64,000 nucleotides of DNA from Cronobacter sakazakii (GCF_000982825.1 NZ_CP011047.1:930001-994000), one strand, 5' to 3'; positions 24,882-34,160 are shown, numbered from the stretch's first letter. Made by a program: numbers and translations. Notes: a model not told the origin generated them from the letters alone.

Positions 24882-25208
24882 ATGAAAATGAACAATACTC
24901 TCGGGAAAGTGATTTTTTGTAGTAGCGCGTTGCTACTCGGCGGCTGTTCCAGCGTCATGTCGCACACTGGCGGCGGCGAGCAAGGGTATTATCCCGGCAC
25001 GCGGGCCAGCGCGACGATGCTCGCCGATGACGACACCAGCTGGGGGCTGAAGCCGCTGGTGGCGCTCGATCTCCCCTTTACGGCGATAGCGGATACGCTG
25101 CTTATCCCGTGGGACGCCTTCCGTACCGATAAATCGGTGAAATCGCGGGTGGAAGAGAGCGAAAAGAAGTCCTTCGCCATTAACGCCGTGATCCCTCCCG
25201 CGCCCTGA
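24882..25208 (+). CDS. yidQ: YidQ, DUF1375 lipoprotein
   Basis: A 108-residue outer-membrane-type lipoprotein precursor; the lipobox is LLLGGC. The mature part has the family pattern SSVMSHTGGGEQGYYPGTRA, LDLPFTAIADTLLIPWDAFR and the ending AINAVIPPAP. Function is unknown. ATGs at 24882 and 24888 are both possible starts. It converges with yidR with no gap. Confidence 0.88.
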   Translation: MKMNNTLGKVIFCSSALLLGGCSSVMSHTGGGEQGYYPGTRASATMLADDDTSWGLKPLVALDLPFTAIADTLLIPWDAFRTDKSVKSRVEESEKKSFAINAVIPPAP

Positions 25209-26474
25209 TTATCTTCCGGTTTCCGTCATCCAGATTTGACGGAAACCGTCGGTCTCCTGCATCCAGGCGATGCGTTTTCCATCCGGCGAGATCACTACGG
25301 CATCGGCGGAAATTGCCGCCGTCTGCAGCGGCGTGAGCGGCGTTATCTCGCCCGTGTTGATATCGCAAAGCACAATCCGATTGCCCTGCATAAACCCGAT
25401 AGCCTCGCCCGACGGATGCCAGCTAAACGCTGACGATACGCCCTGTGCGCCCTGCGTCACCTGACGCGTCTCGCCGCCCGCAGGCGCAATGAGCCACAAC
25501 TGCGCCACGCCGTTATCATCGTTTATCAAAAACGCGATTTCCGTGCCCTGCGGATTGCTGCGTACCCAGTGGCGCGGCGTGCTGGCAAGCCCAGGGAAGC
25601 GGCGATCGTGCGTGAACGTCAGACGGCGCTGCATAACGCCTGCAGGCGGCGCAGGCATGGCGTCTGGCGTGCCTTCGAGCGGCTCGTCGCCAGGCGTCTT
25701 CCACGCGGCCTCGTCTTCCGGTAAATCGACGATAAACAGCTCCGGCGCTTTCACGCCTGCCTGCGTCAGCGTATCGCCGATAAACGCCAGCGCGCGCCGC
25801 TGCCGCGTGCCGTCCGCTTTCTGATAACCGTCAAGCCCGACCCAGCCCTCTTCATACGCGCGGTTGATCTCATCGCTGCCGGGGCGCGGCGCGGGCGTGG
25901 TGCGGCTCACCAGCGCGCACCAGCGGCTGCCTGCGTATTCGCGCGGGTGCGTGCAGGGCGGCGTGACCGGCCCGAACGGCAGCGCCACGCCGACGTTACG
26001 CAAATCAAGCGCGGGATCGCGCTCATGCAGGACGTGGTCGTTATAGGTAAAGCTCAGCCACGCGCCGTCCGGGCTGAACACATGCACATGGCTGCCGCCG
26101 CGCAGCGCGCCGGGCGTGAACGGCGGCGTGATATCCATCGCGTCGAGATTCTCTGCCGCGCCGTTTTCCACCACCACGCCGCGGCGGTGATGAAAATCGT
26201 AGCGCCAGGTGTCGTCCGGGTTCTCCGGGCCGTGAATAAAAACATACTGCTCCGCCACCGGGCTCACCGTCACCACGCCGACGTGCGCGCCTTCCGGGGC
26301 GCGATAGATAACCTCCACCTCGCCCGTCCCGACATTGACGCGCTCAATGGTTTTGCCGGTAAACGACGCGCCGGGCGGGCGCACGTCAAACGCCAGCCAC
26401 TGGCTGTCGGGCGTCCAGACGTTAATATTGGTGAGCTGATGGTGACGCGGGGCGAAGGTGAGCTGTTTCATCAA
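25209..26474 (-). CDS. yidR: YidR, DUF3748 beta-propeller protein
   Basis: A 421-residue protein built of TolB/WD-like repeats: FSPDGAWLSFTYND, FSWHPSGEAIGFMQ and ISPDGKRIAWMQETDG are successive propeller blades. No signal peptide is seen. It corresponds in position and length to E. coli YidR, whose role is unknown. The stop abuts the end of yidQ. Starts 58 bp after the downstream end of the hydroxyacid dehydrogenase gene, with a terminator between. Confidence 0.88.
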   Translation of the reverse strand: MMKQLTFAPRHHQLTNINVWTPDSQWLAFDVRPPGASFTGKTIERVNVGTGEVEVIYRAPEGAHVGVVTVSPVAEQYVFIHGPENPDDTWRYDFHHRRGVVVENGAAENLDAMDITPPFTPGALRGGSHVHVFSPDGAWLSFTYNDHVLHERDPALDLRNVGVALPFGPVTPPCTHPREYAGSRWCALVSRTTPAPRPGSDEINRAYEEGWVGLDGYQKADGTRQRRALAFIGDTLTQAGVKAPELFIVDLPEDEAAWKTPGDEPLEGTPDAMPAPPAGVMQRRLTFTHDRRFPGLASTPRHWVRSNPQGTEIAFLINDDNGVAQLWLIAPAGGETRQVTQGAQGVSSAFSWHPSGEAIGFMQGNRIVLCDINTGEITPLTPLQTAAISADAVVISPDGKRIAWMQETDGFRQIWMTETGR

Positions 26475-26475
26475 G

Positions 26476-26511
26476 AGAAAACCCTGAAGCCAAAGAGGGC
26501 CTCAGGGTAAA
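26476..26511 (-). terminator. Terminator after the extended dgo operon
   Basis: Minus strand ACCCTGAGGCCC...GGCTTCAGGGT followed by TTTTC, between the dehydrogenase stop (26533) and the yidR start (26474). Confidence 0.65.
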
Positions 26512-26532
26512 AGATTCCGTGGAAAAAGCCTA

Positions 26533-27465
26533 TCAGGGAACCGGCGTAATCAGCGGCTCGCCCGCACACCAGGCGTTGATATTCTCCAGCACCAGCCGCG
26601 ACATTTCGCGCCGCGTCTCCCACGTGGCGCTCGCCATATGCGGCGTGATGACGACGTTGTCGCGCTGCTGGAGCGGCGCGGGCACGTTCGGCTCATCCGT
26701 GAAAACATCCAGCCCGGCGCCGGCAATCGCGCCGCTCTCCAGCGCCGCAATCAGCGCCGTTTCGTCCACCACGCTGCCGCGCGCGACGTTAATCAGAATC
26801 CCCTGCGGGCCGAGCGCCTCCAGCACGGCCGCATTGACCACGCCGCGCGTCGCATCGCCGCCCGGCGCGCAGAGCATCAGAAAATCGCTCTCCCGCGCGA
26901 GCTGCGCTAAACCCGGCACAAAGCGGTACGGCAGCGCGCTGTGCGGCTGGCGGCTGGTGTAACGTATCTCCATATCAAACGCCTGCGCGCGACGGGCGAT
27001 GGCCTGCCCGATGCGCCCCATGCCGAAAATACCAAGCCGCGCGCCGGAGACTTTTCGCGTCCACGTAAAGCCGCCCTGTTGCCAGCCGCCCTGCTCGATA
27101 AACTTCTGCGCGGCGACGATACGGCGCGACGTGGCGAGCATCAGGCCGATGGCGAGATCGGCCACGTCATCCGTCAGCACACCCGGCGTATGGGTGATGG
27201 CGATGCCGCGCTCGCGCGCCGCCGCCACGTCCACGCCGTCATAACCGACGCCGAAAACCGCAATCAACGAAAGCGCCGGTAGCCGGGCGATAAATTCACG
27301 AGTGACCACCGCTTCACCGTTGGTGACCAGCGCCGTGATATCGCCTGCAATCGCCACGAAATCGGCGTCAGACATCTGCGAAAATTCACGCAGATCGTAG
27401 CGCTCGCGCAGTCCAGTCGTGAGCGCATCCGGCAGATACGCGTGTTTCAGCACTATCGGTTTCAT
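26533..27465 (-). CDS. D-2-hydroxyacid dehydrogenase family protein
   Basis: NAD(P)-dependent oxidoreductase of the D-isomer 2-hydroxyacid dehydrogenase family (hydroxypyruvate/glyoxylate reductase-like), 310 residues. Seen are the Rossmann motif GIFGMGRIGQAIARR, the catalytic Arg in NVARGSVVDE, the Glu in FTDEPNVP and the His in ITPHMASAT. All catalytic positions are present. Its ATG overlaps the MFS gene stop by 4 bp, so transporter and enzyme act on the same compound or its product. The natural substrate is unknown; a sugar-acid-derived 2-ketoacid is a reasonable guess given the dgo context. Confidence 0.85.
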   Translation of the reverse strand: MKPIVLKHAYLPDALTTGLRERYDLREFSQMSDADFVAIAGDITALVTNGEAVVTREFIARLPALSLIAVFGVGYDGVDVAAARERGIAITHTPGVLTDDVADLAIGLMLATSRRIVAAQKFIEQGGWQQGGFTWTRKVSGARLGIFGMGRIGQAIARRAQAFDMEIRYTSRQPHSALPYRFVPGLAQLARESDFLMLCAPGGDATRGVVNAAVLEALGPQGILINVARGSVVDETALIAALESGAIAGAGLDVFTDEPNVPAPLQQRDNVVITPHMASATWETRREMSRLVLENINAWCAGEPLITPVP

Positions 27466-28781
27466 CGGGACTCCTGTTTAAGTGAAGCGGACGGTTCAGC
27501 CGCGCCAGGGCGCGCCGGACGCGAGACCAGCACGCCAATAATGCCGCCCAGGATCAGCGCCACGGCCACAATCAGCAGCCCGTAGTGGTAGCTGTCCGTC
27601 GCGTCTTTGATTTTGCCGAGCACCGGCGGCAGGCCAAGCCCGACGAAATTCGCCACGGTATTAATAAAGGCGATAGAGGCGGCAGCGGCCACACCCGCCA
27701 GTTTTTCGGTCGTGACCGCCCAGAAAATCGGCGTGAGGGCGAAGTTAAAACCGACCGTCAGCACCAGTAGCCCGTAGGCCACCAGCAGGTTGCTGGACCA
27801 GACAGCGATAGCCAGCGATACGCCGGAGAGGATGAGCGGCAGGCCGAGATGCCAGGAGCGCTCATGTGTGGTGTCGGAGTGGCGGCCATTGAGATACATA
27901 AACAGGCAGGCAGCGATAAACGGCACGGCGGAGAGCAGGCTCACCACGATGTTGCTCTGGTCGCTCGCCATGCTTTTGATGATGAGCGGCAGAAACAGCG
28001 TAATGCCGATAGAGCCAAATGCCTGGAGGAACCAGACCAGGCTCAGCAGCAGCACGGTTTTGTTTTTCAGTGCGCTCAGCCAGCTGTGGTTTTTACCCAT
28101 TTCCACGCCCGCGTTGTCGCGCGCCAGCTGCGCCTTCAGCCAGCCTTTTTGTTCTGCCGACAGCCACGGGGCGTGATCCGGCGTCTGCGGCAGCCGCCAG
28201 AGCACCATAATGCCGAGCACCACCGCCGGAACGCCCTCGATGGCGAACAGCCAGCGCCAGCCTGCGATATCCGCGAGGCCGTGCATATTGAGAATAGAGC
28301 CGGAGATCGGCAGGCCGATAATCGACGCCATCACCGAGCCCATGTAAAAGAACGACATCGCCCGCGCGCGGTTACTCTTCGGGAACCAGCAGGAGATGTA
28401 ATAGATGATGCCCGGCGTAAAGCCCGCCTCCGCCATGCCGAGCAAAAAGCGCATGACGTAGAGCTGCGTTGGCGTCTGTACCAGCGACATCCCGGCGCTG
28501 ACGATGCCCCAGGTGATCATGATGCGCGCTATCCAGACGCGGGCACCCACCTTCGTCATGATGACGTTGCTCGGGATTTCAAAAATGATGTAGGAGATGT
28601 AGAACATCCCGACGCCGAGGCCATACATGCTGGCGCTCAGACCGAGATCGGCGTTCATTTGCAGCGCCGCGATGGAAATGTTGGTTTTATCGAGGTTAGC
28701 GACAAAGTAGCAGATGATGATAAACGGAATTATCTTCGCGTTGAGCTGCCGCAGGGTGGTCGAGTACAGATCGGTATGCAT
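27462..28781 (-). CDS. MFS transporter, anion:cation symporter type
   Basis: A 439-residue, 12-segment transporter of the ACS (phthalate permease) branch of MFS. Conserved stretches include FVANLDKTNISIAALQMNAD, YISYIIFEIPSNVIMTKVGA and FLLGMAEAGFTPGIIYYISC. Members move carboxylates and sugar acids with protons. It lies about 136 bp downstream of dgoT on the same strand with a stable hairpin between, and overlaps the dehydrogenase gene. It is distinct from DgoT, so it probably carries another acid. Confidence 0.85.
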   Translation of the reverse strand: MHTDLYSTTLRQLNAKIIPFIIICYFVANLDKTNISIAALQMNADLGLSASMYGLGVGMFYISYIIFEIPSNVIMTKVGARVWIARIMITWGIVSAGMSLVQTPTQLYVMRFLLGMAEAGFTPGIIYYISCWFPKSNRARAMSFFYMGSVMASIIGLPISGSILNMHGLADIAGWRWLFAIEGVPAVVLGIMVLWRLPQTPDHAPWLSAEQKGWLKAQLARDNAGVEMGKNHSWLSALKNKTVLLLSLVWFLQAFGSIGITLFLPLIIKSMASDQSNIVVSLLSAVPFIAACLFMYLNGRHSDTTHERSWHLGLPLILSGVSLAIAVWSSNLLVAYGLLVLTVGFNFALTPIFWAVTTEKLAGVAAAASIAFINTVANFVGLGLPPVLGKIKDATDSYHYGLLIVAVALILGGIIGVLVSRPARPGAAEPSASLKQESR

Positions 28782-28845
28782 AGCAGAACCCTCTTTCCTG
28801 CCGTGGCTAACCCGGCAGGTTTATGGTTGTTATACGTTGATACGT

Positions 28846-28873
28846 AACGCGCGCCGGTGACCGGCGGCGCGTT
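28846..28873 (-). terminator. Stable hairpin between dgoT and MFS gene
   Basis: AACGCGC-GCCGG-TGA-CCGGC-GGCGCGTT, a long GC-rich stem without a clear T-run. It may reduce read-through or protect the upstream dgo message. Confidence 0.45.
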
Positions 28874-28917
28874 ATCTGCGCATTCCGTCGCAGGCATCCC
28901 TGCCTTCCATCACGGCC

Positions 28918-30207
28918 TTAGCCGACGCGTTTCACCTCCCCGACCAGCAGGATGTAAGAGAGCGCGCTGATAAGCGCCACCACCGAGATGTACACCAGCG
29001 CCGGGCCGAAGCCGTAATCCTGCGCCAGATAACCAATCACCAGCGGCACCGTGATGCCGCCCAGCCCGCCGACAAAGTTAAACATGCCGCCGGTAAGCCC
29101 AATCAGGCGCATCGGGGCCAGCGACGAGACCAGCGACCAGGTGATCGACGCAAAGCCGTTACCGAAGAACGCGAGCGCCATCAGCACCACAATCCATGTC
29201 GGATCGTTGGTGTAGTTCGCGCCCATAATGCAGGTGGAAATCAGCAAGCCGCAGATAATCGGCGTTTTACGCGCCGCGCCCAGTGAAAACCCTTTTTTCA
29301 CCAGCTTGTCCGCCAGCCAGCCGGAAAGCAGCACACCGAAGAACGCGGCGAGGAACGGCACGGTCGTCATAAAGCCCGCCTTCAGCGCCGTGATGCCTTT
29401 CTCCTGGGTGAGATAGTTCGGGAACCAGGTGAGGAAGAACCAGAGCGTGGAGGTGACCGCAAACTGGCCGAGATAAACCCCAATCAGTTTGCGATGAAAC
29501 ACCAGCTTCCAGTCGGCGCGGGAGAGCGGCTGGCGCTCGGCCTTTGCAACGGGCGCGTCGCCGTCCACCAGGCCGCCGTCGCGGATGTAATCCAGCTCCG
29601 CCTGGCTGATGCCTTTGGTGAGCCGCGGCGGCTGGTAAACCTTAAACCAGACGAGCGACCAGATAATCCCGATGCCGCCGGTGACGATAAACACCCAGTG
29701 CCAGCTTAAAAGCTCCTGGATCCAGATGAGCAGCGGCGTGAGAAACGCGAGCCCGACGAACTGGCCGGAGGTATAAAACCCGACCGCCGAGGCGCGCTCG
29801 TGCTCCGGAAACCAGCTGGTCACCATGCGGTTGTTGGTCGGGAACGCAGGGGCCTCAAACACGCCGGTGATGGCGCGCAGGCCGATGAGCGAGAGCAGCC
29901 CGGTGGCGAAGCCCTGAAACAGCGTCGCGACCGACCAGCCGAAAATGGCGATGAAGTAGGTCAGGCGCGAGCCCATGCGGTCGAGAAACCAGCCGCCGGG
30001 GATCTGGCAGAGCGTATAGAGCCAGGCGAAGGCGGAAAAGACGTAGCCCATTTCCGCTTTGCTGATGCCAAACTCCTCCTGAATATGCGCCGACGCCACA
30101 GCTAAATTGGCGCGGTCGACATAGCAAATCACCACGGTAATAAAGATCATCGCCAGCGTCAGATAACGACGACGCCCCGGTTTTGCAGCAGTTACAGAAA
30201 TATCCAT
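28918..30207 (-). CDS. dgoT: DgoT, D-galactonate:H+ symporter
   Basis: Imports D-galactonate. The 429-residue MFS protein closely follows E. coli DgoT: KPGRRRYLTLAMIFITVVIC, DRANLAVASAHIQEEFGISK, YTLCQIPGGWFLDRMGSRLT and SWFPEHERASAVGFYTSGQF. All 12 membrane segments are intact. It is the last of the five dgo genes, 324 bp after dgoD, an unusually long gap filled with inverted repeats. Confidence 0.95.
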   Translation of the reverse strand: MDISVTAAKPGRRRYLTLAMIFITVVICYVDRANLAVASAHIQEEFGISKAEMGYVFSAFAWLYTLCQIPGGWFLDRMGSRLTYFIAIFGWSVATLFQGFATGLLSLIGLRAITGVFEAPAFPTNNRMVTSWFPEHERASAVGFYTSGQFVGLAFLTPLLIWIQELLSWHWVFIVTGGIGIIWSLVWFKVYQPPRLTKGISQAELDYIRDGGLVDGDAPVAKAERQPLSRADWKLVFHRKLIGVYLGQFAVTSTLWFFLTWFPNYLTQEKGITALKAGFMTTVPFLAAFFGVLLSGWLADKLVKKGFSLGAARKTPIICGLLISTCIMGANYTNDPTWIVVLMALAFFGNGFASITWSLVSSLAPMRLIGLTGGMFNFVGGLGGITVPLVIGYLAQDYGFGPALVYISVVALISALSYILLVGEVKRVG

Positions 30208-30531
30208 AACGTTCTGTCTCCAGAATTAAGGCATAGCGAGGCCGCTCACCATGCCCTGTAAAATACAGAGGGTGTGTTTTTTATATTCGGGTGTACTGCC
30301 CGGCGAGCCGGGCTTATTTTCATTTAATCAATACGCGAAATAATTTTCTTAAAAGCCGGAATTACCTTGTCCTGAATAATTCGCGTTGCATGAAAAACCG
30401 CTGTGCGCAACGCGCTAAATAATTCGCGTTGTGGGAAGGCGGCAAATTAACAAATCTCCGCGCTTACTGAAGTAAATGACCGCGGTGAGTAAACGCAGCC
30501 AACGCCGTTACAGCGCGAAACAGGACGGACA
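30208..30531. other. dgoD-dgoT spacer with CGCGTTG repeats
   Basis: No gene. AATAATTCGCGTTG occurs twice as a direct repeat (30375-30388, 30418-30431). Between them GCAACGCG (30407-30414) is the exact reverse complement of CGCGTTGC (30382-30389). The middle segment can therefore pair with either the left or the right copy, giving mutually exclusive hairpins in the intercistronic RNA. A separate hairpin GCCCGGC-GA-GCCGGGC lies near 30298-30313. AT-rich flanks. Confidence 0.55.
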
Positions 30532-31680
30532 TTACCATTCGGCGACGGAGCCGTCAGGGTGCCGCCACAACGGATTGCGCCAGTCCGCGCAACTCTGACT
30601 GCGCGCCACCACCTGCTCTTCGTCGATCTCCACGCCAAGCCCCGGCTTCATCAACGGCTGGAAGTAACCGCCTTCCATTTTGAAATCGTCTTTATTTTTA
30701 ACAAAATCAAGCAGCTCAGCGCCCTGGTTATAATGGATGCCCATACTCTGCTCCTGGAACACCGCATTGCGCGAGATGAAATCGACATGCAGACAGGCCG
30801 CCAGCGCGATGGGCCCGAGCGGGCAATGCGGCGCAAGGCCGACGTCATACGCCTCCGCCATCGCGGCGATTTTCGCGCACTCGGTAATACCGCCCGCATG
30901 CGATAAATCGGGTTGCAGAATTGCCAGGCCGCCTGCTTCCAGCACGCGCTTAAATTCAAAGCGCGAGAACATCCGCTCGCCCGCCGCAATCGGAATATGC
31001 GTCTGCGCGGCGAGGCGCGGATAATATTCCGCCTGCTCGGCTAATACCGGCTCTTCAATAAATAACGGGCGATACGGCTCCAGCTCTTTAATTAATATTT
31101 TCGCCATCGGCGCGCTGACGCGACCATGGAAATCGAGACCAAATTCGATATCGCTGCCAAATTCTTCACGGATCTGCGCCACGGTATTGACCGCCGCGTC
31201 GACTTTACGCGAATCATCAATAATGCCTAACTCTTCGCAGCCGTTTAATTTAAAGGTATCAAAGCCTATCTGGCGCAGCGTTTTAATACCGGCGATAACT
31301 TCTGCCGGACGGTCGCCACCCACCCAGCTGTACGCTTTAATTTTATCGCGCACCAGGCCGCCCATTAACTGCCAGACCGGCGCGTTCAGCACTTTGCCTT
31401 TAATATCCCACAGCGCCTGGTCGATACCGGCGATGGCGCTCATCAGGATTGGGCCGCCGCGGTAAAACCCGCCGCGATACATCACCTGCCACAGGTCGTT
31501 GATGCGCGCCGGATCCTGACCAATCAAATATTCGCCCAGCTCATGGACCGCCGCCTCGACCGTCCGCGCCCGGCCCTCAATCACCGGTTCGCCCCAGCCC
31601 ACCACGCCTTCGTCAGTTTCAATCTTCAGAAACATCCAGCGGGGCGGTAAACGGTATGTCGTTAGTTTGGTTATTTTCAT
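30532..31680 (-). CDS. dgoD: DgoD, D-galactonate dehydratase
   Basis: Dehydrates D-galactonate to 2-keto-3-deoxy-D-galactonate. The 382-residue enolase-superfamily enzyme has the N-terminal capping domain (LPPRWMFLKIETDEGVVGWG) and the barrel ligands: D and H in GLDFHGRVS, E in LFIEEPVL, E in AAGERMFSR, and a later H in PHCPLGPIALAACLH. It overlaps dgoA by 4 bp. Confidence 0.97.
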   Translation of the reverse strand: MKITKLTTYRLPPRWMFLKIETDEGVVGWGEPVIEGRARTVEAAVHELGEYLIGQDPARINDLWQVMYRGGFYRGGPILMSAIAGIDQALWDIKGKVLNAPVWQLMGGLVRDKIKAYSWVGGDRPAEVIAGIKTLRQIGFDTFKLNGCEELGIIDDSRKVDAAVNTVAQIREEFGSDIEFGLDFHGRVSAPMAKILIKELEPYRPLFIEEPVLAEQAEYYPRLAAQTHIPIAAGERMFSRFEFKRVLEAGGLAILQPDLSHAGGITECAKIAAMAEAYDVGLAPHCPLGPIALAACLHVDFISRNAVFQEQSMGIHYNQGAELLDFVKNKDDFKMEGGYFQPLMKPGLGVEIDEEQVVARSQSCADWRNPLWRHPDGSVAEW

Positions 31681-32294
31681 TGCACTGCCTCCCGATACGC
31701 CTTAACAAATGCTTTTGCCTGCGCGGCCGTGCGCTCAACCGGCTGCCCGGCGCGATATAAATCGCTGCCAAGCCCGGCGCCGACGCAGCCCGCTTTCAGC
31801 CACACCGCCAGGTTTTCCGGCGTAACGCCGCCCACGGCGAACACCGGAATTTCCGGCGGCAGCACGGCTTTTAATGCTTTGATGTAATCGGGGCCGAAGG
31901 CAGCAGACGGGAAGATTTTCAGCGCCTGCGCGCCAGCCTCTATAGCGTTGAACGCCTCAGTCGCGGTAGCGCAGCCCGGGCAGACAGTCATGCCGTAGCT
32001 CACCGCGCGCCGGATCACCTCCGGCTGAATGTTGGGCGTGACGACAAGTTTGCTGCCCATCTCTGCCAGCTCATCCACCTGCTCCGGCTTTAATACCGTG
32101 CCTGCGCCAATCAGCGCGCGATCGCCAAACGCGTTGACCATCGCGGCGATACTGGTGCGCCAGTCCGGCGAATTGAGCGGGATTTCCACCGCCTCGAACC
32201 CGGCGTCGATAACCGCCGCGACGTGATCGTGCGCCTCGTCGGGCGTGATGCCGCGCAGGATGGCGATGAGCGGAAGTTTATTGTGCCACTGCAT
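31677..32294 (-). CDS. dgoA: DgoA, 2-dehydro-3-deoxy-6-phosphogalactonate aldolase
   Basis: Cleaves 2-keto-3-deoxy-6-phosphogalactonate to pyruvate and glyceraldehyde-3-phosphate. The 205-residue class I aldolase has the Schiff-base Lys in ALKIFPSAAFGP and the conserved LPLIAILRGI and VFAVGGVTPENLAVWLKAG stretches. It stands alone, not fused to the dehydratase. It overlaps dgoK by 17 bp and dgoD by 4 bp. Confidence 0.96.
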   Translation of the reverse strand: MQWHNKLPLIAILRGITPDEAHDHVAAVIDAGFEAVEIPLNSPDWRTSIAAMVNAFGDRALIGAGTVLKPEQVDELAEMGSKLVVTPNIQPEVIRRAVSYGMTVCPGCATATEAFNAIEAGAQALKIFPSAAFGPDYIKALKAVLPPEIPVFAVGGVTPENLAVWLKAGCVGAGLGSDLYRAGQPVERTAAQAKAFVKAYREAVQ

Positions 32295-33162
32295 GAGCGA
32301 GACTCCTTATGCCTGTCTGAAATGCGCGGTCGCCTTCAAGCGCCTGCGCCGTATATCCCAGCAGCGACAGCGCGCGCTGGTAACGGCTGGCGAGCGACGG
32401 GCTGGCGACCAGCGTGAGAGGGGAATGACGGTCTGGCTGCCAGTGGCGAAGCTGGCTTGCCACTTCGTTGCCAATCAGCAACCCAGAAAGAAATTCAGCG
32501 ACGTGTTCGCGCGCAAGGCTTCCCAGCACATGGGCGGCGCGAACTTCAAACAGGCGGGTCAGCGGCGCGTCGGTTTCCGCGCCCTGTTCAAGCCCGGCGT
32601 TAAAGGCATCGGCGCTCGGCTGCTGTTCCGGCAGGCCTGCGCCAATCAACGAATGGGTTAATAAAAGATGGTGCAGCTCGCCGGTCATCACCGTGCGGAA
32701 ATCATCAACCTGCTGCGCGTCCGCCTGTACCCATTTGCAGTGCGTGCCGGGCATGATGTAGAGCGGCGCGGGGGCCAGCTCACAGGCACCGAGCAGCTGG
32801 GTTTCTTCGCCGCGCATGACGTTGCGGTTGTCGTCACGGCTTACGCACAGGCCAGGGATAATAAAAACGCGTTCCGCCACCGTCGTGAGCTGGCTGCCGA
32901 TATCAGCAAAACGGGCCGGGCACGGCAGATACGGGGCGATTTTCCAGCCCGCGTTGCTGCCGACCATGCCCGCCATGACGACCGGCGTGGCGTCATCGCG
33001 CCAGCCTTCGGTTACCTGCGCTAACACCGCTTCGGGGGTTCTGCCGTTGAGGCGGGTGACGCCCGCCTCCGATTGCCTGCTTTCCAGGCACTGCTCGCCC
33101 TGGTAAAGCCAGGCGCGCAGATTGGTGGAACCCCAGTCGATAGCGATGTAGCGAGATGTCAT
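32278..33162 (-). CDS. dgoK: DgoK, 2-dehydro-3-deoxygalactonokinase
   Basis: Phosphorylates 2-keto-3-deoxygalactonate. The 294-residue protein opens with IAIDWGSTNLRAWLY, the phosphate-binding loop of the actin/hexokinase-type fold. It also has MAGMVGSNAGWK and IMPGTHCKWV. It overlaps dgoR by 4 bp and dgoA by 17 bp, so all dgo enzymes are translationally chained. Confidence 0.95.
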   Translation of the reverse strand: MTSRYIAIDWGSTNLRAWLYQGEQCLESRQSEAGVTRLNGRTPEAVLAQVTEGWRDDATPVVMAGMVGSNAGWKIAPYLPCPARFADIGSQLTTVAERVFIIPGLCVSRDDNRNVMRGEETQLLGACELAPAPLYIMPGTHCKWVQADAQQVDDFRTVMTGELHHLLLTHSLIGAGLPEQQPSADAFNAGLEQGAETDAPLTRLFEVRAAHVLGSLAREHVAEFLSGLLIGNEVASQLRHWQPDRHSPLTLVASPSLASRYQRALSLLGYTAQALEGDRAFQTGIRSLAHAVAQ

Positions 33163-33842
33163 GTGATTTCCTTAAGCCTTTTTGTCGAGCTGGCAATCAT
33201 GGTTAATGCCGCCTGCTCCGCCGCCTCGCCGTCCTGATGCCGGATAGCATCAAACAGCGCTTTATGCTCCTGGAGCGTTTTCGGCATGTTGGCCTCATCA
33301 CCCATCCAGGTACGCTCAAACACAGCCCGTTGCAGGGAACTTATCGCCACGCTGAGCTGTTGCAGCACCGGGTTATGCACCGCCTCCAGTACCGCTTCGT
33401 GATAACGAATGTCCGCCTCGTTAAAGGCGTCGCGATCCTGGTTGTTGGCAATCATGTCGTTCAGCGCCGCTTCAATACGCGCCAGATCGCTTGAGGTCGC
33501 GCGCTCTGCCGCCCAACGGGCGATAGCGGGCTCCACAAGGTTGCGCACTTCGCTCATCGAGGCAATCAGGCGCGGGTCATCGTCATGTTCCAGCACCCAC
33601 TGGAGCACCTCGGTGTCGAGGTAGTTCCACTGGTTGCGGGGCGCGACAAACGCACCGCGATAGCGCTTCATCTCAATGAGCCGCTTCGCCATCAGCGAGC
33701 GATACACTTCGCGAATGATGTTGCGCGAGGTTTCAAACTCCTCGCACAGCTCCGCTTCTGCCGGCAGTGACGCGTTCGGTACATATTTCCCGCCAACGAT
33801 CTGGCGGCCCAGCGTCACGATGATGCGGTCGGTTTTGGTCAT
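33159..33842 (-). CDS. dgoR: DgoR, GntR/FadR-family repressor
   Basis: Represses the dgo operon until galactonate is present. From the ATG at 33842 the protein has 227 residues: a winged helix (LPAEAELCEEFETSRNIIRE, MKRYRGAFVAPRNQW) and an FCD-type C-terminal domain (RNLVEPAIARWAAERATSSD, FNEADIRYHEAVLEAVHNPV). The upstream in-frame start at 33860 is less likely. A near-perfect inverted repeat about 115 bp upstream probably serves as operator. It is the first gene of its own operon, so it is autoregulated. Confidence 0.95.
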   Translation of the reverse strand: MTKTDRIIVTLGRQIVGGKYVPNASLPAEAELCEEFETSRNIIREVYRSLMAKRLIEMKRYRGAFVAPRNQWNYLDTEVLQWVLEHDDDPRLIASMSEVRNLVEPAIARWAAERATSSDLARIEAALNDMIANNQDRDAFNEADIRYHEAVLEAVHNPVLQQLSVAISSLQRAVFERTWMGDEANMPKTLQEHKALFDAIRHQDGEAAEQAALTMIASSTKRLKEIT

Positions 33843-33954
33843 GTTATGGGTTCCTTTCACGCGAGGTTTCTTCGCTTACTTTACCCTGACCGCCGATTTT
33901 CGCCGCATTTTTGAAGTACAACCGTGACGCGGGTGGCCGTGCCGATGGGTTCAA

Positions 33955-33984
33955 TGTAGTACAATCCATTATGGTTGTACTACA
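33955..33984. promoter_or_regulatory. Probable DgoR operator
   Basis: TGTAGTACAA (33955-33964) and its exact reverse complement TTGTACTACA (33975-33984), separated by 10 bp, upstream of dgoR. A further GAAGTACAA copy lies at 33913-33921. GTAC-centred half-sites with this layout fit a FadR-type dimer. Confidence 0.65.
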
Positions 33985-34160
33985 ATTTAGATCACAAAAA
34001 CGACAAAAGAATATATCGGGCAAGATAACAGAAGGGGATTTATCAGATTGTTCGATGGGAATGTAAAAGACGTGATTTACGGGAAAGCGTTACGAAAAAG
34101 GTGTTAAAATTCAGCAAAATGCCCGTAGGTTTTTGATGGTTTCGCTCAGGATGGACAATT

